64,000 nt of DNA from Alphaproteobacteria bacterium (GCA_016125405.1 WGLW01000014.1:50945-114944); one strand, 5' to 3'. Shown: positions 47,066-56,576, counted from the first letter of the stretch. Notes: generated from the sequence alone by a model not told the origin. Numbers and translations: made by a program.

Positions 47066-48511
47066 CTAGCGCCAGTCCGAGCCCGTCGCCGCGAAGAGCG
47101 CGATGATGTCTGCAAGCTTCTGGCCTTCGGCGGTGACGCGGCCGCGCAGGGCGATGTTGAGCTGGCGGCGGGCGTCGAACACGTCGAGCAGGGTGCCGGC
47201 GCCGAGCTGGTAGGCGCGGGTTGTATCGTCGACGTTCGCGCGGGCGGTTTCCTCGGCGCGCGTCTGCGCATCCAGCGCCTGCTGGTCCGTGGCGAGGCCG
47301 GCGAGGGCGTCCGACACTTCAACAAAGGCGTGCAACACGGTCTGGCGGTAGCGCGCCATGTCCGCATCGGCCACCGCCACGACGCGATCCCTTTCCGCTC
47401 GCAGCTTGCCGCCGTGGAAGATCGGCGCCGTGAGGCCTGCGGCGACGCTCCAGCCGCTGGAGGCGTATTTGAAGAGATCTCCGGGTTCGATCGATCCCTG
47501 CGTCAGCGAGGCGGTGAGGTTGAGATTGGGATAAAGGTCAGCCGTCGCGACGCCGATGTCGGCGGTCGCAGCGTGGGCTTCCGCCTCGGCCGCGAGGATG
47601 TCCGGGCGGCGGCGCACGAGTTCGGACGGAATGACGACCGGGATGTCGCCCGGCGCCGAAAAGTCGGTGAGATCGAAATCCGGCGCCGACCATTCCGCCG
47701 GGCTCTTGCCGAGCAGGAGGGCCAGCTGGTGCCGGGCTTCCGCAAGCTGTCGCTTCAGGGGCGGCAACAGGGCCTGGTCAGCGGCAAGCTGCGCATCGCC
47801 GATCGAGGTGGCCGAGCGTGGCGCGCCGCCGGCCGCCTGCGCGCGCTTGATCATGTCGAGGATCAACTCGTCGCCGGAGATGGTCTGCTGCACCGAGGCG
47901 ATCTGCCCGCGCAGCGTTGCGATACGCACGGCCTGCAGGCTGGCGCTGGCCGTCAGCGACAGATAGGCGGCGTCGGCCCGCCGCGCTTCCGCTTCGGCGC
48001 GGGCCTTCGCGGCTTCCGCCGCGCGGCGCTTGCGTCCGAAGATGTCGAAATCATACGAGGTCGAAACGCCGATCTGGTAGAGATTGATGGTCGGGCTGGG
48101 AAAGCCCTGAAAGCCGAACGACTGCGTGTTGATGCGCTCGCGCTGTGCGCTGCCCAGGCCGTCCACGGTGAACGACCGGTCACCCGTCCGCGAACGGAAG
48201 GTCGCTTCCGCTGCACGAAGATTGGCCTCGGCGAGGGCGATATCGGGGCTGTCCTTCAACGCCTGGCGCACCAGCGTGTCCAGTTCGGACGACCCCAGCG
48301 CCCGCCACCAGGCGCCCGCGGCGCGGTGCTCCGGCGCAAAGCTCACGCCCGGCGCCGCGTCCTCGTCGGACATGGCGTAGCCGGCGACAGTCGGCGCCGC
48401 CGGCGCCTTGAAATTCGGCCCGGCTGAAACGCACGAGGCCAGCGCCAGGCTGGCCAGGGTCGCGCCCACCGCGGGGGCGAGGGCGCTAGTCGACTTCAAA
48501 ATGCGGCGCAC
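47066..48511 (-). CDS. NodT-family outer-membrane efflux lipoprotein
   Basis: 481 residues with a lipoprotein signal (SLALASCVSAGP, Cys ~27). The TolC-like trimer-forming protein has two repeated helical domains: SPDIALAEANLRAAEATFRSRTGD and PVVIPSELVRRRPDILAAEAEAHAATADIGVATADLYP, the NodT signature in the second half. It is the outer-membrane channel of the tripartite pump encoded by emrA and emrB upstream. Its start lies 26 bp inside the emrB 3' end. It could also serve MacAB. Confidence 0.93.
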   Translation of the reverse strand: MRRILKSTSALAPAVGATLASLALASCVSAGPNFKAPAAPTVAGYAMSDEDAAPGVSFAPEHRAAGAWWRALGSSELDTLVRQALKDSPDIALAEANLRAAEATFRSRTGDRSFTVDGLGSAQRERINTQSFGFQGFPSPTINLYQIGVSTSYDFDIFGRKRRAAEAAKARAEAEARRADAAYLSLTASASLQAVRIATLRGQIASVQQTISGDELILDMIKRAQAAGGAPRSATSIGDAQLAADQALLPPLKRQLAEARHQLALLLGKSPAEWSAPDFDLTDFSAPGDIPVVIPSELVRRRPDILAAEAEAHAATADIGVATADLYPNLNLTASLTQGSIEPGDLFKYASSGWSVAAGLTAPIFHGGKLRAERDRVVAVADADMARYRQTVLHAFVEVSDALAGLATDQQALDAQTRAEETARANVDDTTRAYQLGAGTLLDVFDARRQLNIALRGRVTAEGQKLADIIALFAATGSDWR

Positions 48512-50015
48512 TGTCAGCAGCTCTCTGTTTTGGCTTGCGCATCAGCAGGAGCATCGGCGCACACAGGATGGTTACGATCAGCATCAGGCGGAAATCGTCG
48601 ACATACGCCACCATGGTCGACTGTCGCGTGATTTCTCCGTTGATGGACGCAAGGCCCAGCGTCGAGAACAGGTCGACCTGATGCCCAAGGGTCGAGGCGA
48701 CCACGGGGTCGCTCGGGTTCACTTCAGCGGCGAGGCTCTCGTGCATCGCCTGGGTGTTGGAGACGATCAGCGCCTGCATCATCGAGATGCCGACGGCGGC
48801 CCCAAGGTTCCGGATCAGCGTGTAGACGGACGACCCTTCGGCCCGCAGGTGGGGCGGAATGGTGGCGAAGGCCAGCGTCGACAGCGGTACGAAGATCAGG
48901 CCGATACCGAAGCCCTGGATGATTCCGGACGTGATGAATGGCATGGAGTTCATCGACAGGTCGAAATGGGTCATCTGCCAGAGTGCGATGGCGCTGAGGC
49001 TGAGCCCGGTCAGCAGGATCAGCCGGGTGTCCACCTTGCCGACCAGACGGCCCACCACAAACATGGCGCAGAACGACCCGATACCTCTCGGCATCGCGAC
49101 CAGTCCGGAGGTCAGGACTGGATATCCCATCAGGATCTGCATCATCGGCGGCAGCAGCGCCATGGTCGAGAAGAGCAGAATGCCGATGAAGAAACCGAAT
49201 ATGCACGCCGTCATGAAGTTCGTATCGGCCATCAGTTTGCGGTCGAAGAACGGATGCGTCGCCGTCAGCGTGTGGACGAGGAATATCCAGAACGAAATCG
49301 CCGCAATCAGCGCATAGATCTGGATTTCGCGCGCATCGAACCAGTCCAGCGTCGGACCGCGGTCGAGCAGGAGCTGGATTGAGCCGATAAAGATCGTCAG
49401 CGCGCCAAAGCCGAGGAAGTCGAACTTCTTCGCCATCGGCTTGCCGTCATGGCTGATGAAGAACCACACGCCGAGAAATGCCAGAATGCCGACAGGCAGG
49501 TTGATGTAGAACACCCATCGCCAGCTGAAATTGTCTGTGAGGTAGCCGCCAAGTGCGGGGCCGAGGATTGGGCCGAGAATGGCGCCGGCGCCCCAGATCG
49601 CCATCGCCTGGCCGTGCTTCTCCGGCGGGTTGATGTCGAGCAGCAACGCCTGGCTCAATGGAATGAGCGAGGCGCCGAACAATCCCTGCAGAAGGCGATA
49701 GACGACAATCTCGATCAGGCTGTCGGCGATGCCGCACAGCATGGACGCCACGGTGAAGCCGGCGATCGAAATGAGAAACAGGCGTTTGCGTCCGATCCGT
49801 CCGGAGAGCCAGCCCGACAGCGGCGTCATGATCGCAGCCGAGATGATGTAGCTGGTGAGAACCCAGGTGATCTGTTCCTGGGATGCAGACACGCTGCCCT
49901 GGATGTGCGGAAGCGCGACGTTGGCGATCGTCGTGTCCAGCGAGTTCATGATCGTCGCCAGCATGATCGATGCCGTGATCGGCACGCGGTTGGCGACGTC
50001 CTGAGCGGTGCTCAT
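48486..50015 (-). CDS. emrB: DHA2-family MFS multidrug transporter (EmrB-like)
   Basis: 509 residues with 14 predicted membrane helices. DHA2 signatures are present: LDTTIANVALPHIQGSVSASQEQITWVLTSYIISAAIMTPLSGWLSGRIGRKRLFL (motifs D1 and A) and WGAGAILGPILGPALGGYLTD (motif C). It exports drugs or other hydrophobic compounds by proton antiport with EmrA and NodT. It lies between emrA (13-bp gap) and nodT (26-bp overlap). The C-terminus is hydrophilic. Substrates cannot be predicted. Confidence 0.94.
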   Translation of the reverse strand: MSTAQDVANRVPITASIMLATIMNSLDTTIANVALPHIQGSVSASQEQITWVLTSYIISAAIMTPLSGWLSGRIGRKRLFLISIAGFTVASMLCGIADSLIEIVVYRLLQGLFGASLIPLSQALLLDINPPEKHGQAMAIWGAGAILGPILGPALGGYLTDNFSWRWVFYINLPVGILAFLGVWFFISHDGKPMAKKFDFLGFGALTIFIGSIQLLLDRGPTLDWFDAREIQIYALIAAISFWIFLVHTLTATHPFFDRKLMADTNFMTACIFGFFIGILLFSTMALLPPMMQILMGYPVLTSGLVAMPRGIGSFCAMFVVGRLVGKVDTRLILLTGLSLSAIALWQMTHFDLSMNSMPFITSGIIQGFGIGLIFVPLSTLAFATIPPHLRAEGSSVYTLIRNLGAAVGISMMQALIVSNTQAMHESLAAEVNPSDPVVASTLGHQVDLFSTLGLASINGEITRQSTMVAYVDDFRLMLIVTILCAPMLLLMRKPKQRAADSAPHFEVD

Positions 50016-50028
50016 GGGCTACGTCCGG

Positions 50029-51117
50029 TTACTTCGACTCGGTCTTCGGCGCGCGCACGTCGACCTTGACCGTCGCCGAGAGGCCGGAGCGGCCGGCCAT
50101 TTCCGGCGGGGCCTCATCGAAGGCGATTTCGACCGGCAGGCGCTGGGCCACCTTGACCCAGTTGCCCGTGGCGTTCTGCGCCGGCAGCGGCGAGAACGTG
50201 GCCCCGGTACCCGGGCTGAAGCTGGCGATGTGGCCCTTCAGGACCTTGCCGGGAAAGGCGTCGACCTTGATGTCGACCGGCTGGCCGATCTTCATCTTGG
50301 CAAGCTGGTCTTCCTTGAAATTGGCCTCGACCCACGGCTCGCCCGACAGGAGCCAGAATACGGTTTGCGACGGGTTCACATAGCCACCGACCTGAAGTTG
50401 CTGGACTCGCGTCACGACACCGGAAACCGGAGCCTTCACCTCGGTGTAGTTCTTGTTGATCTCCGCCCGGTCAACGCGCGCCTGGGCGGCCATCACCGAT
50501 GGTTGCTGTTCGATCGGCGACTCGGGGTCGCCATTGAGGTTGGCGAGCGCTGCGGCCGCCTCGGCGCGCGCGGACGCGAGCGCAGATGTTGCGTTCTGGA
50601 CGGCGTGGGTTGCTTCGTCGAGCTGCTGTTGGGACGCAACGCCTGCGGCGACAAGCTCCTTTTGCCGGGCCTGTTCGGTGGTTGCGTAGGTCAACGTCTG
50701 CTGGGCCATCACCACGCTGGCCTGCGCCCGCTGGTAGGCGGCGCGCAGCGAGCGGACCTGAAGTTCGGCTTGCGCCAGCTGGGCTTTGGCCTGATCCAGT
50801 TCGGCGTTGAAATCCTGCGCGTCGATGCGGAACAGCGGCTGGCCGGCTTCCACCTTCTGGTTTTCCTTGACCATCACATCGACCACGCGTCCGCCCACGC
50901 TGGCGCTGACGGGGGCCTTGGCCATCTGGACGTAGGCGTTGTCGGTCGTCTGGAAACGGCCGCCGGTGATGACGAAGTAGGCAGCGACCGCAAGGATCGC
51001 GACCGGTCCAAGAATGATGAAAAGCACCCTGAAGCGGCGCAGAAAGCTCTGCTGCTTCGGCAGGGCCGCAATGCCGACGGTTTCCTTTTGCACGTCGAAA
51101 CTCCCGTCGTGGCTCAC
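50029..51117 (-). CDS. emrA: EmrA-like membrane-fusion protein
   Basis: 362 residues from GTG 51117, which follows GAGGGA by about nine bases; a TTG at 51165 would lengthen it without a ribosome site. One membrane helix (~32-52, FIILGPVAILAVAAYFVITGG) precedes the adaptor domain with NAYVQMAKAPVSASVGGRVVDVMVKENQKVEAGQPLFRID and a long coiled-coil, then AEINKNYTEVKAPVSGVVTR and the C-terminal VAQRLPVEIAFDE. It bridges EmrB and NodT across the periplasm. The operon start is divergent from a LysR regulator. Confidence 0.93.
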   Translation of the reverse strand: MSHDGSFDVQKETVGIAALPKQQSFLRRFRVLFIILGPVAILAVAAYFVITGGRFQTTDNAYVQMAKAPVSASVGGRVVDVMVKENQKVEAGQPLFRIDAQDFNAELDQAKAQLAQAELQVRSLRAAYQRAQASVVMAQQTLTYATTEQARQKELVAAGVASQQQLDEATHAVQNATSALASARAEAAAALANLNGDPESPIEQQPSVMAAQARVDRAEINKNYTEVKAPVSGVVTRVQQLQVGGYVNPSQTVFWLLSGEPWVEANFKEDQLAKMKIGQPVDIKVDAFPGKVLKGHIASFSPGTGATFSPLPAQNATGNWVKVAQRLPVEIAFDEAPPEMAGRSGLSATVKVDVRAPKTESK

Positions 51118-51221
51118 GGCGTTTTTCCCTCGAATACCGAAATATGCGCACACGGAACTGGACAAAACGTCAATTCGCCGCGGCGCAGCGGAAATATAAG
51201 GGGTGAATTCAAATGAGCAAA

Positions 51222-51242
51222 ATGATAAAATCGCACGATCAT
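51222..51242. promoter_or_regulatory. LysR-type T-N11-A box
   Basis: ATGAT and ATCAT form a perfect inverted pair separated by 11 bp, the T-N11-A form of LysR-family binding sites. It ends one base before the start codon of the LysR gene and 105 bp from the emrA start, so it could mediate autorepression and efflux control. Confidence 0.6.
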
Positions 51243-51243
51243 T

Positions 51244-52203
51244 ATGAACAAGACGAATATCAATGCGGTCGACCTTAACCTTCTTCGCGTCTTCGACGCG
51301 CTGATGGAGGAGGGAAACGTCACGCGCGCCGGCGGTCGGTTGGGGTTATCGCAATCGGCGGTCAGTCATTCGCTTAACCGGTTGCGGGAGTTGATGGGGG
51401 ACGAACTTTTTGTGCGGTCGGCGCACGGTGTGCGACCGACGGCGCGCGCCAACGAAATGGCGCCGGGCGTTCACGCCGCAATGCAACAACTTCACGGCGC
51501 AATAACGCAACGACCGTTCACTCCAACATCGACGACGCGCACGTTCACCATTATCGCAGGGGCGTACGCCAGCGCGGTCCTGCTGCCGCCCCTGGTGGCC
51601 CGGATGTCCGCCGAGGCGCCCGGCGCCAGCCTGGTGATCGCCGAAGCCGCCACGGACATGCTGGACCAGCTGGACTCACACCGCGCCGATTTCGCTCTCA
51701 GCGCCATCGAGGCAGCCCCCGAACGGATCTCGGTCGAGACCCTGATCGAGGAGACGCTGGTCTGGGTGGTGCGCGCCGGCCACCCCCTGTCGCAGGGCCG
51801 CCTGACGCTCGAACGGCTGGTCGACATTCCTCACGTCGCCATCCGCCGGCGCCGGCCTGACCTCGCCGGGCGGGAATCGACCGACCTGATCATGCGCTCC
51901 ACCTGGGAGGACCAGGGCCTGCTCGACGCCGAACTGCGCGCGCACAACCTGACCCGGCGGGTGGTGGTGACGGTGCCCGACACCTATTCCGCCCTGGCGA
52001 TCATCCGCCGGTCGGATATGGCGGCGCAGATTCCGATGCGGCTTGCGACCCTCGCGGCGCAGGGCGGGTTCCTGACCATGCTGAAGCCGCCCTACCGCCC
52101 GGCGGACGTTCACCTCAGCGTGCTGGCCCTGCGCGAACGGCTGGCCGATGCGGGCCTCGCCTGGATGCACGCGCTCCTGAAATCGGTCGCGGGCGACCTC
52201 TAA
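51244..52203 (+). CDS. LysR-family regulator of the efflux operon (putative)
   Basis: 319 residues. The winged HTH is VDLNLLRVFDALMEEGNVTRAGGRLGLSQSAVSHSLNRLRELMGDELFVRSAHGVRPTARA. The substrate-binding domain follows, with FTIIAGAYASAVLLPPLVARMSAEAPGASLVI and DIPHVAIRRRRPDL, like NodD/LinR-type regulators. It is divergent from emrA-emrB-nodT, and a T-N11-A box overlaps its own start region. I infer ligand-controlled regulation of the pump; the ligand is unknown. Confidence 0.88.
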   Translation: MNKTNINAVDLNLLRVFDALMEEGNVTRAGGRLGLSQSAVSHSLNRLRELMGDELFVRSAHGVRPTARANEMAPGVHAAMQQLHGAITQRPFTPTSTTRTFTIIAGAYASAVLLPPLVARMSAEAPGASLVIAEAATDMLDQLDSHRADFALSAIEAAPERISVETLIEETLVWVVRAGHPLSQGRLTLERLVDIPHVAIRRRRPDLAGRESTDLIMRSTWEDQGLLDAELRAHNLTRRVVVTVPDTYSALAIIRRSDMAAQIPMRLATLAAQGGFLTMLKPPYRPADVHLSVLALRERLADAGLAWMHALLKSVAGDL

Positions 52204-52220
52204 GGCGGCCCGTCCGCCGG

Positions 52221-52243
52221 GGGGGTGCGGACCCCCGTGTTTA
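52221..52243 (+). terminator. Hairpin terminator after the LysR gene
   Basis: GGGGGT and ACCCCC form a 6-bp stem around GCGG, 17 bp after the LysR stop codon, followed by GTGTTTA. The short stem and weak T-tract make it a modest intrinsic terminator. Confidence 0.5.
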
Positions 52244-52297
52244 ATGCGCCGTTAGAGAGTTGGGCGGAGGCTTGGCCAATCAGCTTCGGAGGCGGTC

Positions 52298-52504
52298 ATG
52301 AGCCAGGTCGAAGTCAGCTATTCCGCCGCCGCGCACGGGCTTCAGCGCGGCGAGTCGATCGCGGCGTTCCGCCAGCGGATGGACGGTCTCGCGTGTCTTG
52401 AACTGGATATCCGGACGGGCCGTCTCGACGCGGCCGAGGCCGCGAGCCGCCTGAGGGAGCTGATGATCCCGGACGCGCCTCAGTCCTTGGCGCGCTCGAC
52501 GTAG
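52298..52504 (+). CDS. Small protein of unknown function
   Basis: 68 residues with a good ribosome binding site (GGAGG five bases before ATG). The sequence [29 protein letters not shown]...[23 protein letters not shown] is mixed and helical, with no signal peptide, cysteine pairs or recognised domain. It sits between the LysR terminator and efp, and its last 25 bp overlap the efp 3' end on the opposite strand. The ribosome site and balanced composition argue that it is real; no function can be assigned. Confidence 0.5.
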   Translation: MSQVEVSYSAAAHGLQRGESIAAFRQRMDGLACLELDIRTGRLDAAEAASRLRELMIPDAPQSLARST

Positions 52505-53052
52505 GAGCTGTCCTCGGTCATCACGACAACGCGGGTGCCGGTGCCGATATGGGGCGGCACCATGATGCGCGCGCCGTTGGAGAGGATCGCCGGCTTGTAG
52601 GAGCCGGAGGCCGTCTGGCCTTTCACAACCGGTTCGGTTTCGGTGATCTCGAGCGTCACGCGCGGCGGCAGTTCGATCGACACAGGCTTGCCGTCGAACA
52701 TCAGCAGCTGGACTTCCATGTTCTCGTCGAGCCACTGGGCCATGTCGCCCAGCATGTCGGCCGAGACGCCGACCTGCTCGTAGTTCCCCGGGTTCATGAA
52801 GATGTAGGTCTCGCCGTCCTTGTAGAGATAGGTATGCGGCATTTCCTCGACGAAGGCGCGCTCGACGCCGTCGGTGGTCTTGTAGCTGGCGACCGTCTTG
52901 ATGCCGTCGGAGATGCGGCGCATCTCGATCGAGGTGGTCGGCGTGCCCTTGCCGGGCCGGAAGGTTTCCGCCTTCAGCACCGTGTAGAGCTGCCCGTCGG
53001 CGCCTTCGAGGACGTTGCCCTTGCGCACGTTGCTGGCGATGACTTTGACCAC
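52480..53052 (-). CDS. efp: Elongation factor P
   Basis: 190 residues starting with GTG 53052 ([17 protein letters not shown]). The three beta-barrel domains are recognisable, and the loop [11 protein letters not shown] carries Lys35, the residue that EpmA beta-lysylates. EF-P rescues ribosomes stalled at polyproline. The genes for the modifying enzymes epmA and epmB lie just upstream and are divergent, so the full activation pathway is local. The C-terminal domain ([26 protein letters not shown]) is complete. Confidence 0.97.
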   Translation of the reverse strand: MVKVIASNVRKGNVLEGADGQLYTVLKAETFRPGKGTPTTSIEMRRISDGIKTVASYKTTDGVERAFVEEMPHTYLYKDGETYIFMNPGNYEQVGVSADMLGDMAQWLDENMEVQLLMFDGKPVSIELPPRVTLEITETEPVVKGQTASGSYKPAILSNGARIMVPPHIGTGTRVVVMTEDSSYVERAKD

Positions 53053-53213
53053 GGGAGACGCCTCTGTATCTGGTATAGGAGCCGGTAGGGGCTTTGCCGA
53101 AAGCCCCGCGCGCCGGCGGGAATTGGAGCGGCTTGTAGCCGGACAACGGCTTTGGGCCAAGCCCATGACCGTTTCCCGGTACGGATCGGCCAGAAGGCAG
53201 GAAGCCAAACGGG

Positions 53214-54248
53214 ATGTCGAACGACCAGAAAGGCCAGTGGTGGCGGCCGGACGCGCACGCCGACCGGCGGCCCTTCCTGATGCAGCGCGGCCGGATTCGC
53301 GAGGCGCTCCGGGCGTATTTCGTCGGCGAGGGGTTCACCGAGGTCGAATGCGGGGCGTTGCAGGTCTCGCCCGGCAATGAGGCGCATCTCCACGCCTTCG
53401 CCACCAGCTGGATCGAGGAGGGCGGCGCCGCGCACCCGCTTTACCTTCACACCTCGCCGGAATTCGCCGCCAAGAAACTGCTCGCCGCAGGCGAGCGCCG
53501 GATCTTCGATTTCGCCCGCGTCTATCGCAATCGCGAGTCCGGGCCGCTGCATGCGCCCGAGTTCACCATGCTGGAATGGTACCGGGCGGGAGAGACGTGG
53601 GATGCGGTGATGGCGGATAGCGTTGCGCTTTGCCGTCTGGCGTTGACCGCGAGCGGCGGCGCCGCGCTGACCTGGCGGGGGCAGACGTGCTATCCCGCCG
53701 CCGAGCCCGAGCGGCTGACGCTGGTCGAGGCGTTCGGCCGCCATGCCGGCATCGATCTTGAGCCGGTGCTGGCGAGCCGGGACGGCCTCGCGGAGGCGGC
53801 GCGCGGGCAGGGCGTGCGGGTTGCCGGGGATGATGGCTGGTCGGACATTTTCAGCCGCATCCTCGTCGAGCGCATCGAGCCGCATCTCGGGCGCGGTCGC
53901 CTGACGCTGTTGTGCGAGTACCCGACAGCCGAGGCGGCGCTGGCCCGGCCCCGGGCGGGCGATCCGCGCTTCGCGGAGCGGTTCGAGCTTTATGCCTGCG
54001 GCGTCGAACTCGCCAACGGTTTCGGCGAACTCACCGACGCGGACGAACAGCGCTACCGCTTCCAGCTCGAAATGGCCGAGAAGCAGCGCCTCTATGACGA
54101 GACCTATCCGGTGGACGAGGATTTCCTCGACGCGCTGGCGATCATGCCTGAAGCGAGCGGCGTCGCGCTGGGCTTCGACCGGCTGGTGATGCTCGCCTCG
54201 GGCGCGCGGCGCATCGAGGACGTGCTCTGGACGCCCTTCCGGCCATGA
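53214..54248 (+). CDS. epmA: EF-P--beta-lysine ligase EpmA (GenX/PoxA)
   Basis: 344 residues, the catalytic core of a class II lysyl-tRNA synthetase without the anticodon-binding domain. Motif 2 is [26 protein letters not shown], and motif 3 is [23 protein letters not shown], with [16 protein letters not shown] and ELANGFGEL between. It attaches (R)-beta-lysine to EF-P Lys35. It is divergent from efp (161-bp gap), overlaps the NUDIX gene by 4 bp and shares an operon with epmB. Confidence 0.95.
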   Translation: MSNDQKGQWWRPDAHADRRPFLMQRGRIREALRAYFVGEGFTEVECGALQVSPGNEAHLHAFATSWIEEGGAAHPLYLHTSPEFAAKKLLAAGERRIFDFARVYRNRESGPLHAPEFTMLEWYRAGETWDAVMADSVALCRLALTASGGAALTWRGQTCYPAAEPERLTLVEAFGRHAGIDLEPVLASRDGLAEAARGQGVRVAGDDGWSDIFSRILVERIEPHLGRGRLTLLCEYPTAEAALARPRAGDPRFAERFELYACGVELANGFGELTDADEQRYRFQLEMAEKQRLYDETYPVDEDFLDALAIMPEASGVALGFDRLVMLASGARRIEDVLWTPFRP

Positions 54249-54703
54249 GCCTGCGCACTCGTCCTTCGGCGCGATGGCTGCTGGTCGACGGGGACGGCCG
54301 GGTGCTCCTGTTCCGCTTCAGCTATTCGGTCGGGTCGCTGGCGGGACGCAACTGGTGGGCGACGCCGGGTGGCGGCGTCGAGCCGGGCGAAAGCCTCGAG
54401 GCGTGCGCGTTGCGGGAGCTGGAAGAAGAGACCGGTCTCCGCCGCGACGATCCCGGTCCGATGGTCTGGCGTCGGTCCTTTCCGATGGACATGCCCGACG
54501 GCGAACGGGTTCTGGCCGAGGAGCATTATTTCCGGCTCGATGTCGGATCGGCGACGGTTTCGCGCGACGGCTGGACGCCGCTGGAGCGGGATGTGATGTC
54601 GGACCATCGCTGGTGGTCGGCCGACGACATCCGCACGACGGAGGAGACGGTCTTCCCGGAAAACCTGTCCGACCTGCTCGACAGCACGCGGCCGGCTGGC
54701 TAG
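54245..54703 (+). CDS. NUDIX hydrolase
   Basis: 152 residues with a full Nudix box GGGVEPGESLEACALRELEEETGL (GX5EX7REUXEEXGU). It begins inside the epmA stop and ends 10 bp before epmB, so it is embedded in the EF-P modification operon. Nudix enzymes hydrolyse nucleoside diphosphate derivatives; the substrate here is unknown. It could clear an adenylate or nucleotide by-product of EpmA, but that is speculation. Confidence 0.9.
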   Translation: MSLRTRPSARWLLVDGDGRVLLFRFSYSVGSLAGRNWWATPGGGVEPGESLEACALRELEEETGLRRDDPGPMVWRRSFPMDMPDGERVLAEEHYFRLDVGSATVSRDGWTPLERDVMSDHRWWSADDIRTTEETVFPENLSDLLDSTRPAG

Positions 54704-54713
54704 GGCGAGGCGC

Positions 54714-55769
54714 ATGGCCACGGCTTCTTCCTCCCGAACCCTGCGAACGTCCGGCGACCTTGTCGCCGCCGGCCTTGCCGCGGCTGGCGATCTCGACGTG
54801 CTTGAACGCGTCGGTGCACGCTACGCGATCGCGGTCACACCGCCGCTTGCGGCCCTCATCGACCGGGCGGATCCGGCCGATCCCATCGCCCGGCAGTTCA
54901 CGCCGTCTGCAGCCGAACTTGATGTCCGGGCGAACGAGCTTGCCGATCCGATCGGCGATCATGCGCACGAACCGGTCGAGGGGCTGGTGCATCGCTATCC
55001 CGACCGCGTGCTGCTGAAGGTGGTCGCGGTCTGTCCGGTCTATTGCCGGTTCTGCTTTCGCCGCGAGATGGTCGGGCCGGGCAGGGAGGCGGGGCTTGGC
55101 CCGGCCCAACTCCAGCGCGCGCTCGACTACATCGCGGCGCATCCCGGGATACGCGAAGTCATTCTGACGGGCGGCGATCCCTTCATGCTCTCGGCGGCGC
55201 GGGCGGCGGCGCTGACGCGCGCGCTGGAGGCCATCGATCATGTGCGCACGATCCGCTGGCACACGCGCATGCCGGTCGCCGATCCGGAGCGGATCGATGC
55301 GGCGTTCGTCGCCGCGCTGCGCAGCGAGACCCGCGCCGTCTATGTGGTGCTGCACGCCAACCACCCACGTGAACTGACGGCGCAGGCGCGCGCCGCCTGC
55401 GCCCGCATGACCGACGCCGGGATCGGTCTCCTGTCGCAAAGCGTGCTGCTGCGTGGCGTGAACGACGACATCGACACGCTGGCGGACCTGATGCGCACGC
55501 TGGTCGAGGCGCGGGTCAAACCCTACTACCTGCACCATCCCGACCTTGCCCCGGGGACCGCGCATTTCCGCGTTCCGCTGGCCACGGGGCAGGCGCTGGT
55601 GCGGGAGCTGCGCGATCGCGTCTCGGGCCTCGGCCAGCCGCACTATGTGGTCGACATTCCCGGCGGCGTCTCAAAGGCGCTGGCCTCGCCCCCGGATGTG
55701 GCGACGGACGCAGACGGCGTCCGCCTGCGCGGGCGGGACGGACGCTGGCGCGACTACGCCGAGGAATAA
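54714..55769 (+). CDS. epmB: EF-P (R)-beta-lysine forming radical SAM 2,3-aminomutase EpmB
   Basis: 351 residues of the KamA/YjeK family. The radical-SAM cluster motif is VCPVYCRFCFRREMVG (C-x3-C-x2-C), followed by EVILTGGDPFMLSAARA. PLP-binding and C-terminal segments include SQSVLLRGVNDDIDTLADLMRTLVEARVKPYYLHHPD. It converts L-lysine to (R)-beta-lysine, the donor EpmA ligates to EF-P. It is the last gene of epmA-NUDIX-epmB. Lysine fermentation by a true KamA is less likely given the neighbours and shorter length. Confidence 0.93.
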   Translation: MATASSSRTLRTSGDLVAAGLAAAGDLDVLERVGARYAIAVTPPLAALIDRADPADPIARQFTPSAAELDVRANELADPIGDHAHEPVEGLVHRYPDRVLLKVVAVCPVYCRFCFRREMVGPGREAGLGPAQLQRALDYIAAHPGIREVILTGGDPFMLSAARAAALTRALEAIDHVRTIRWHTRMPVADPERIDAAFVAALRSETRAVYVVLHANHPRELTAQARAACARMTDAGIGLLSQSVLLRGVNDDIDTLADLMRTLVEARVKPYYLHHPDLAPGTAHFRVPLATGQALVRELRDRVSGLGQPHYVVDIPGGVSKALASPPDVATDADGVRLRGRDGRWRDYAEE

Positions 55770-56521
55770 GGTGCGGGCTGGAGCACCCAGCGGAAGGCGC
55801 GCTTGAGTTCCTCGGTTCCGTTCCGGTCATACCAGCGGCCGTGCGCCAGGATGATGCGCTCGGGCGCCCAGTCGATCATCCGGCGGACCACCTCTCTCAA
55901 TTGCCTGCGCTGGCGAACGAAGCTGAGCTGCATGTCGATTGGCGCCTTGCCGTCCGGATCTGCGGCGCCGCTCCAGCGCAGCATGAGGCGCAGCCAGGGC
56001 TTGCGCGTGCGCGCCGGTTCGAAGTTCTCGATCAGGTCGGTGAGGATGAGCGTGCGCGAGGCCTGGTGAAAGAAGTCGGCCTCTGTCAGCACGTCACCCC
56101 GGATGAGCGTCTGTCCAATCTCGCCGTCCCAGTCCGGCGGCGGGCTGTCGCGGAGCGTCGTGTACGATGGCAGCGGCCGTTTCGCCGATGACTCGAGGCC
56201 GGGCGGTCCAAACAGTTCGGCGTCGGGAAACCGGCTCTTCCAGGCGGGTATCCACCAGTAGTGGATGGTGTTGGGAGCGACCAGCCAGCGCACGGGACCA
56301 AGGTCGCGGACGGCGCGTGCGAGATCCTCCGTCGGCTCGGTCGGCGAATGCAGCCAGACGCCGCCGTCGTTGAGCTGCACGACCGTCATGCGGGTCGGAA
56401 AGGGAAAGTGGAAGCCGAGAACGCCGAAGCGGATTTCCGGACCGTCGACGATCCAGATGCGCTCGCCGACCGGCTTCAGGACGTTGAGGGGCGTATAGGG
56501 CGCGAAGGCCTCCGCATGCAT
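55754..56521 (-). CDS. DUF4336 metallo-beta-lactamase-fold protein
   Basis: 255 residues. It begins with FAPYTPLNVLKPVGERIWIVDGPEIRFGVLGFHFPFPTRMTVVQL, the usual DUF4336 opening, and has WLVAPNTIHYWWIPAWKSRFPDAELFGPPGL and DWAPERIILAHGRWYDRNG, the reduced metal motifs of this lactamase-fold group. No activity is established for the family. It overlaps the converging epmB by 16 bp and lies 55 bp downstream of the TerB-like gene. Confidence 0.85.
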   Translation of the reverse strand: MHAEAFAPYTPLNVLKPVGERIWIVDGPEIRFGVLGFHFPFPTRMTVVQLNDGGVWLHSPTEPTEDLARAVRDLGPVRWLVAPNTIHYWWIPAWKSRFPDAELFGPPGLESSAKRPLPSYTTLRDSPPPDWDGEIGQTLIRGDVLTEADFFHQASRTLILTDLIENFEPARTRKPWLRLMLRWSGAADPDGKAPIDMQLSFVRQRRQLREVVRRMIDWAPERIILAHGRWYDRNGTEELKRAFRWVLQPAPYSSA

Positions 56522-56576
56522 CTGCCCCGGTTCCTCCCTCCCCGGTTCCGCTCCCGTCCCGGCGTCGTCTGATCTC

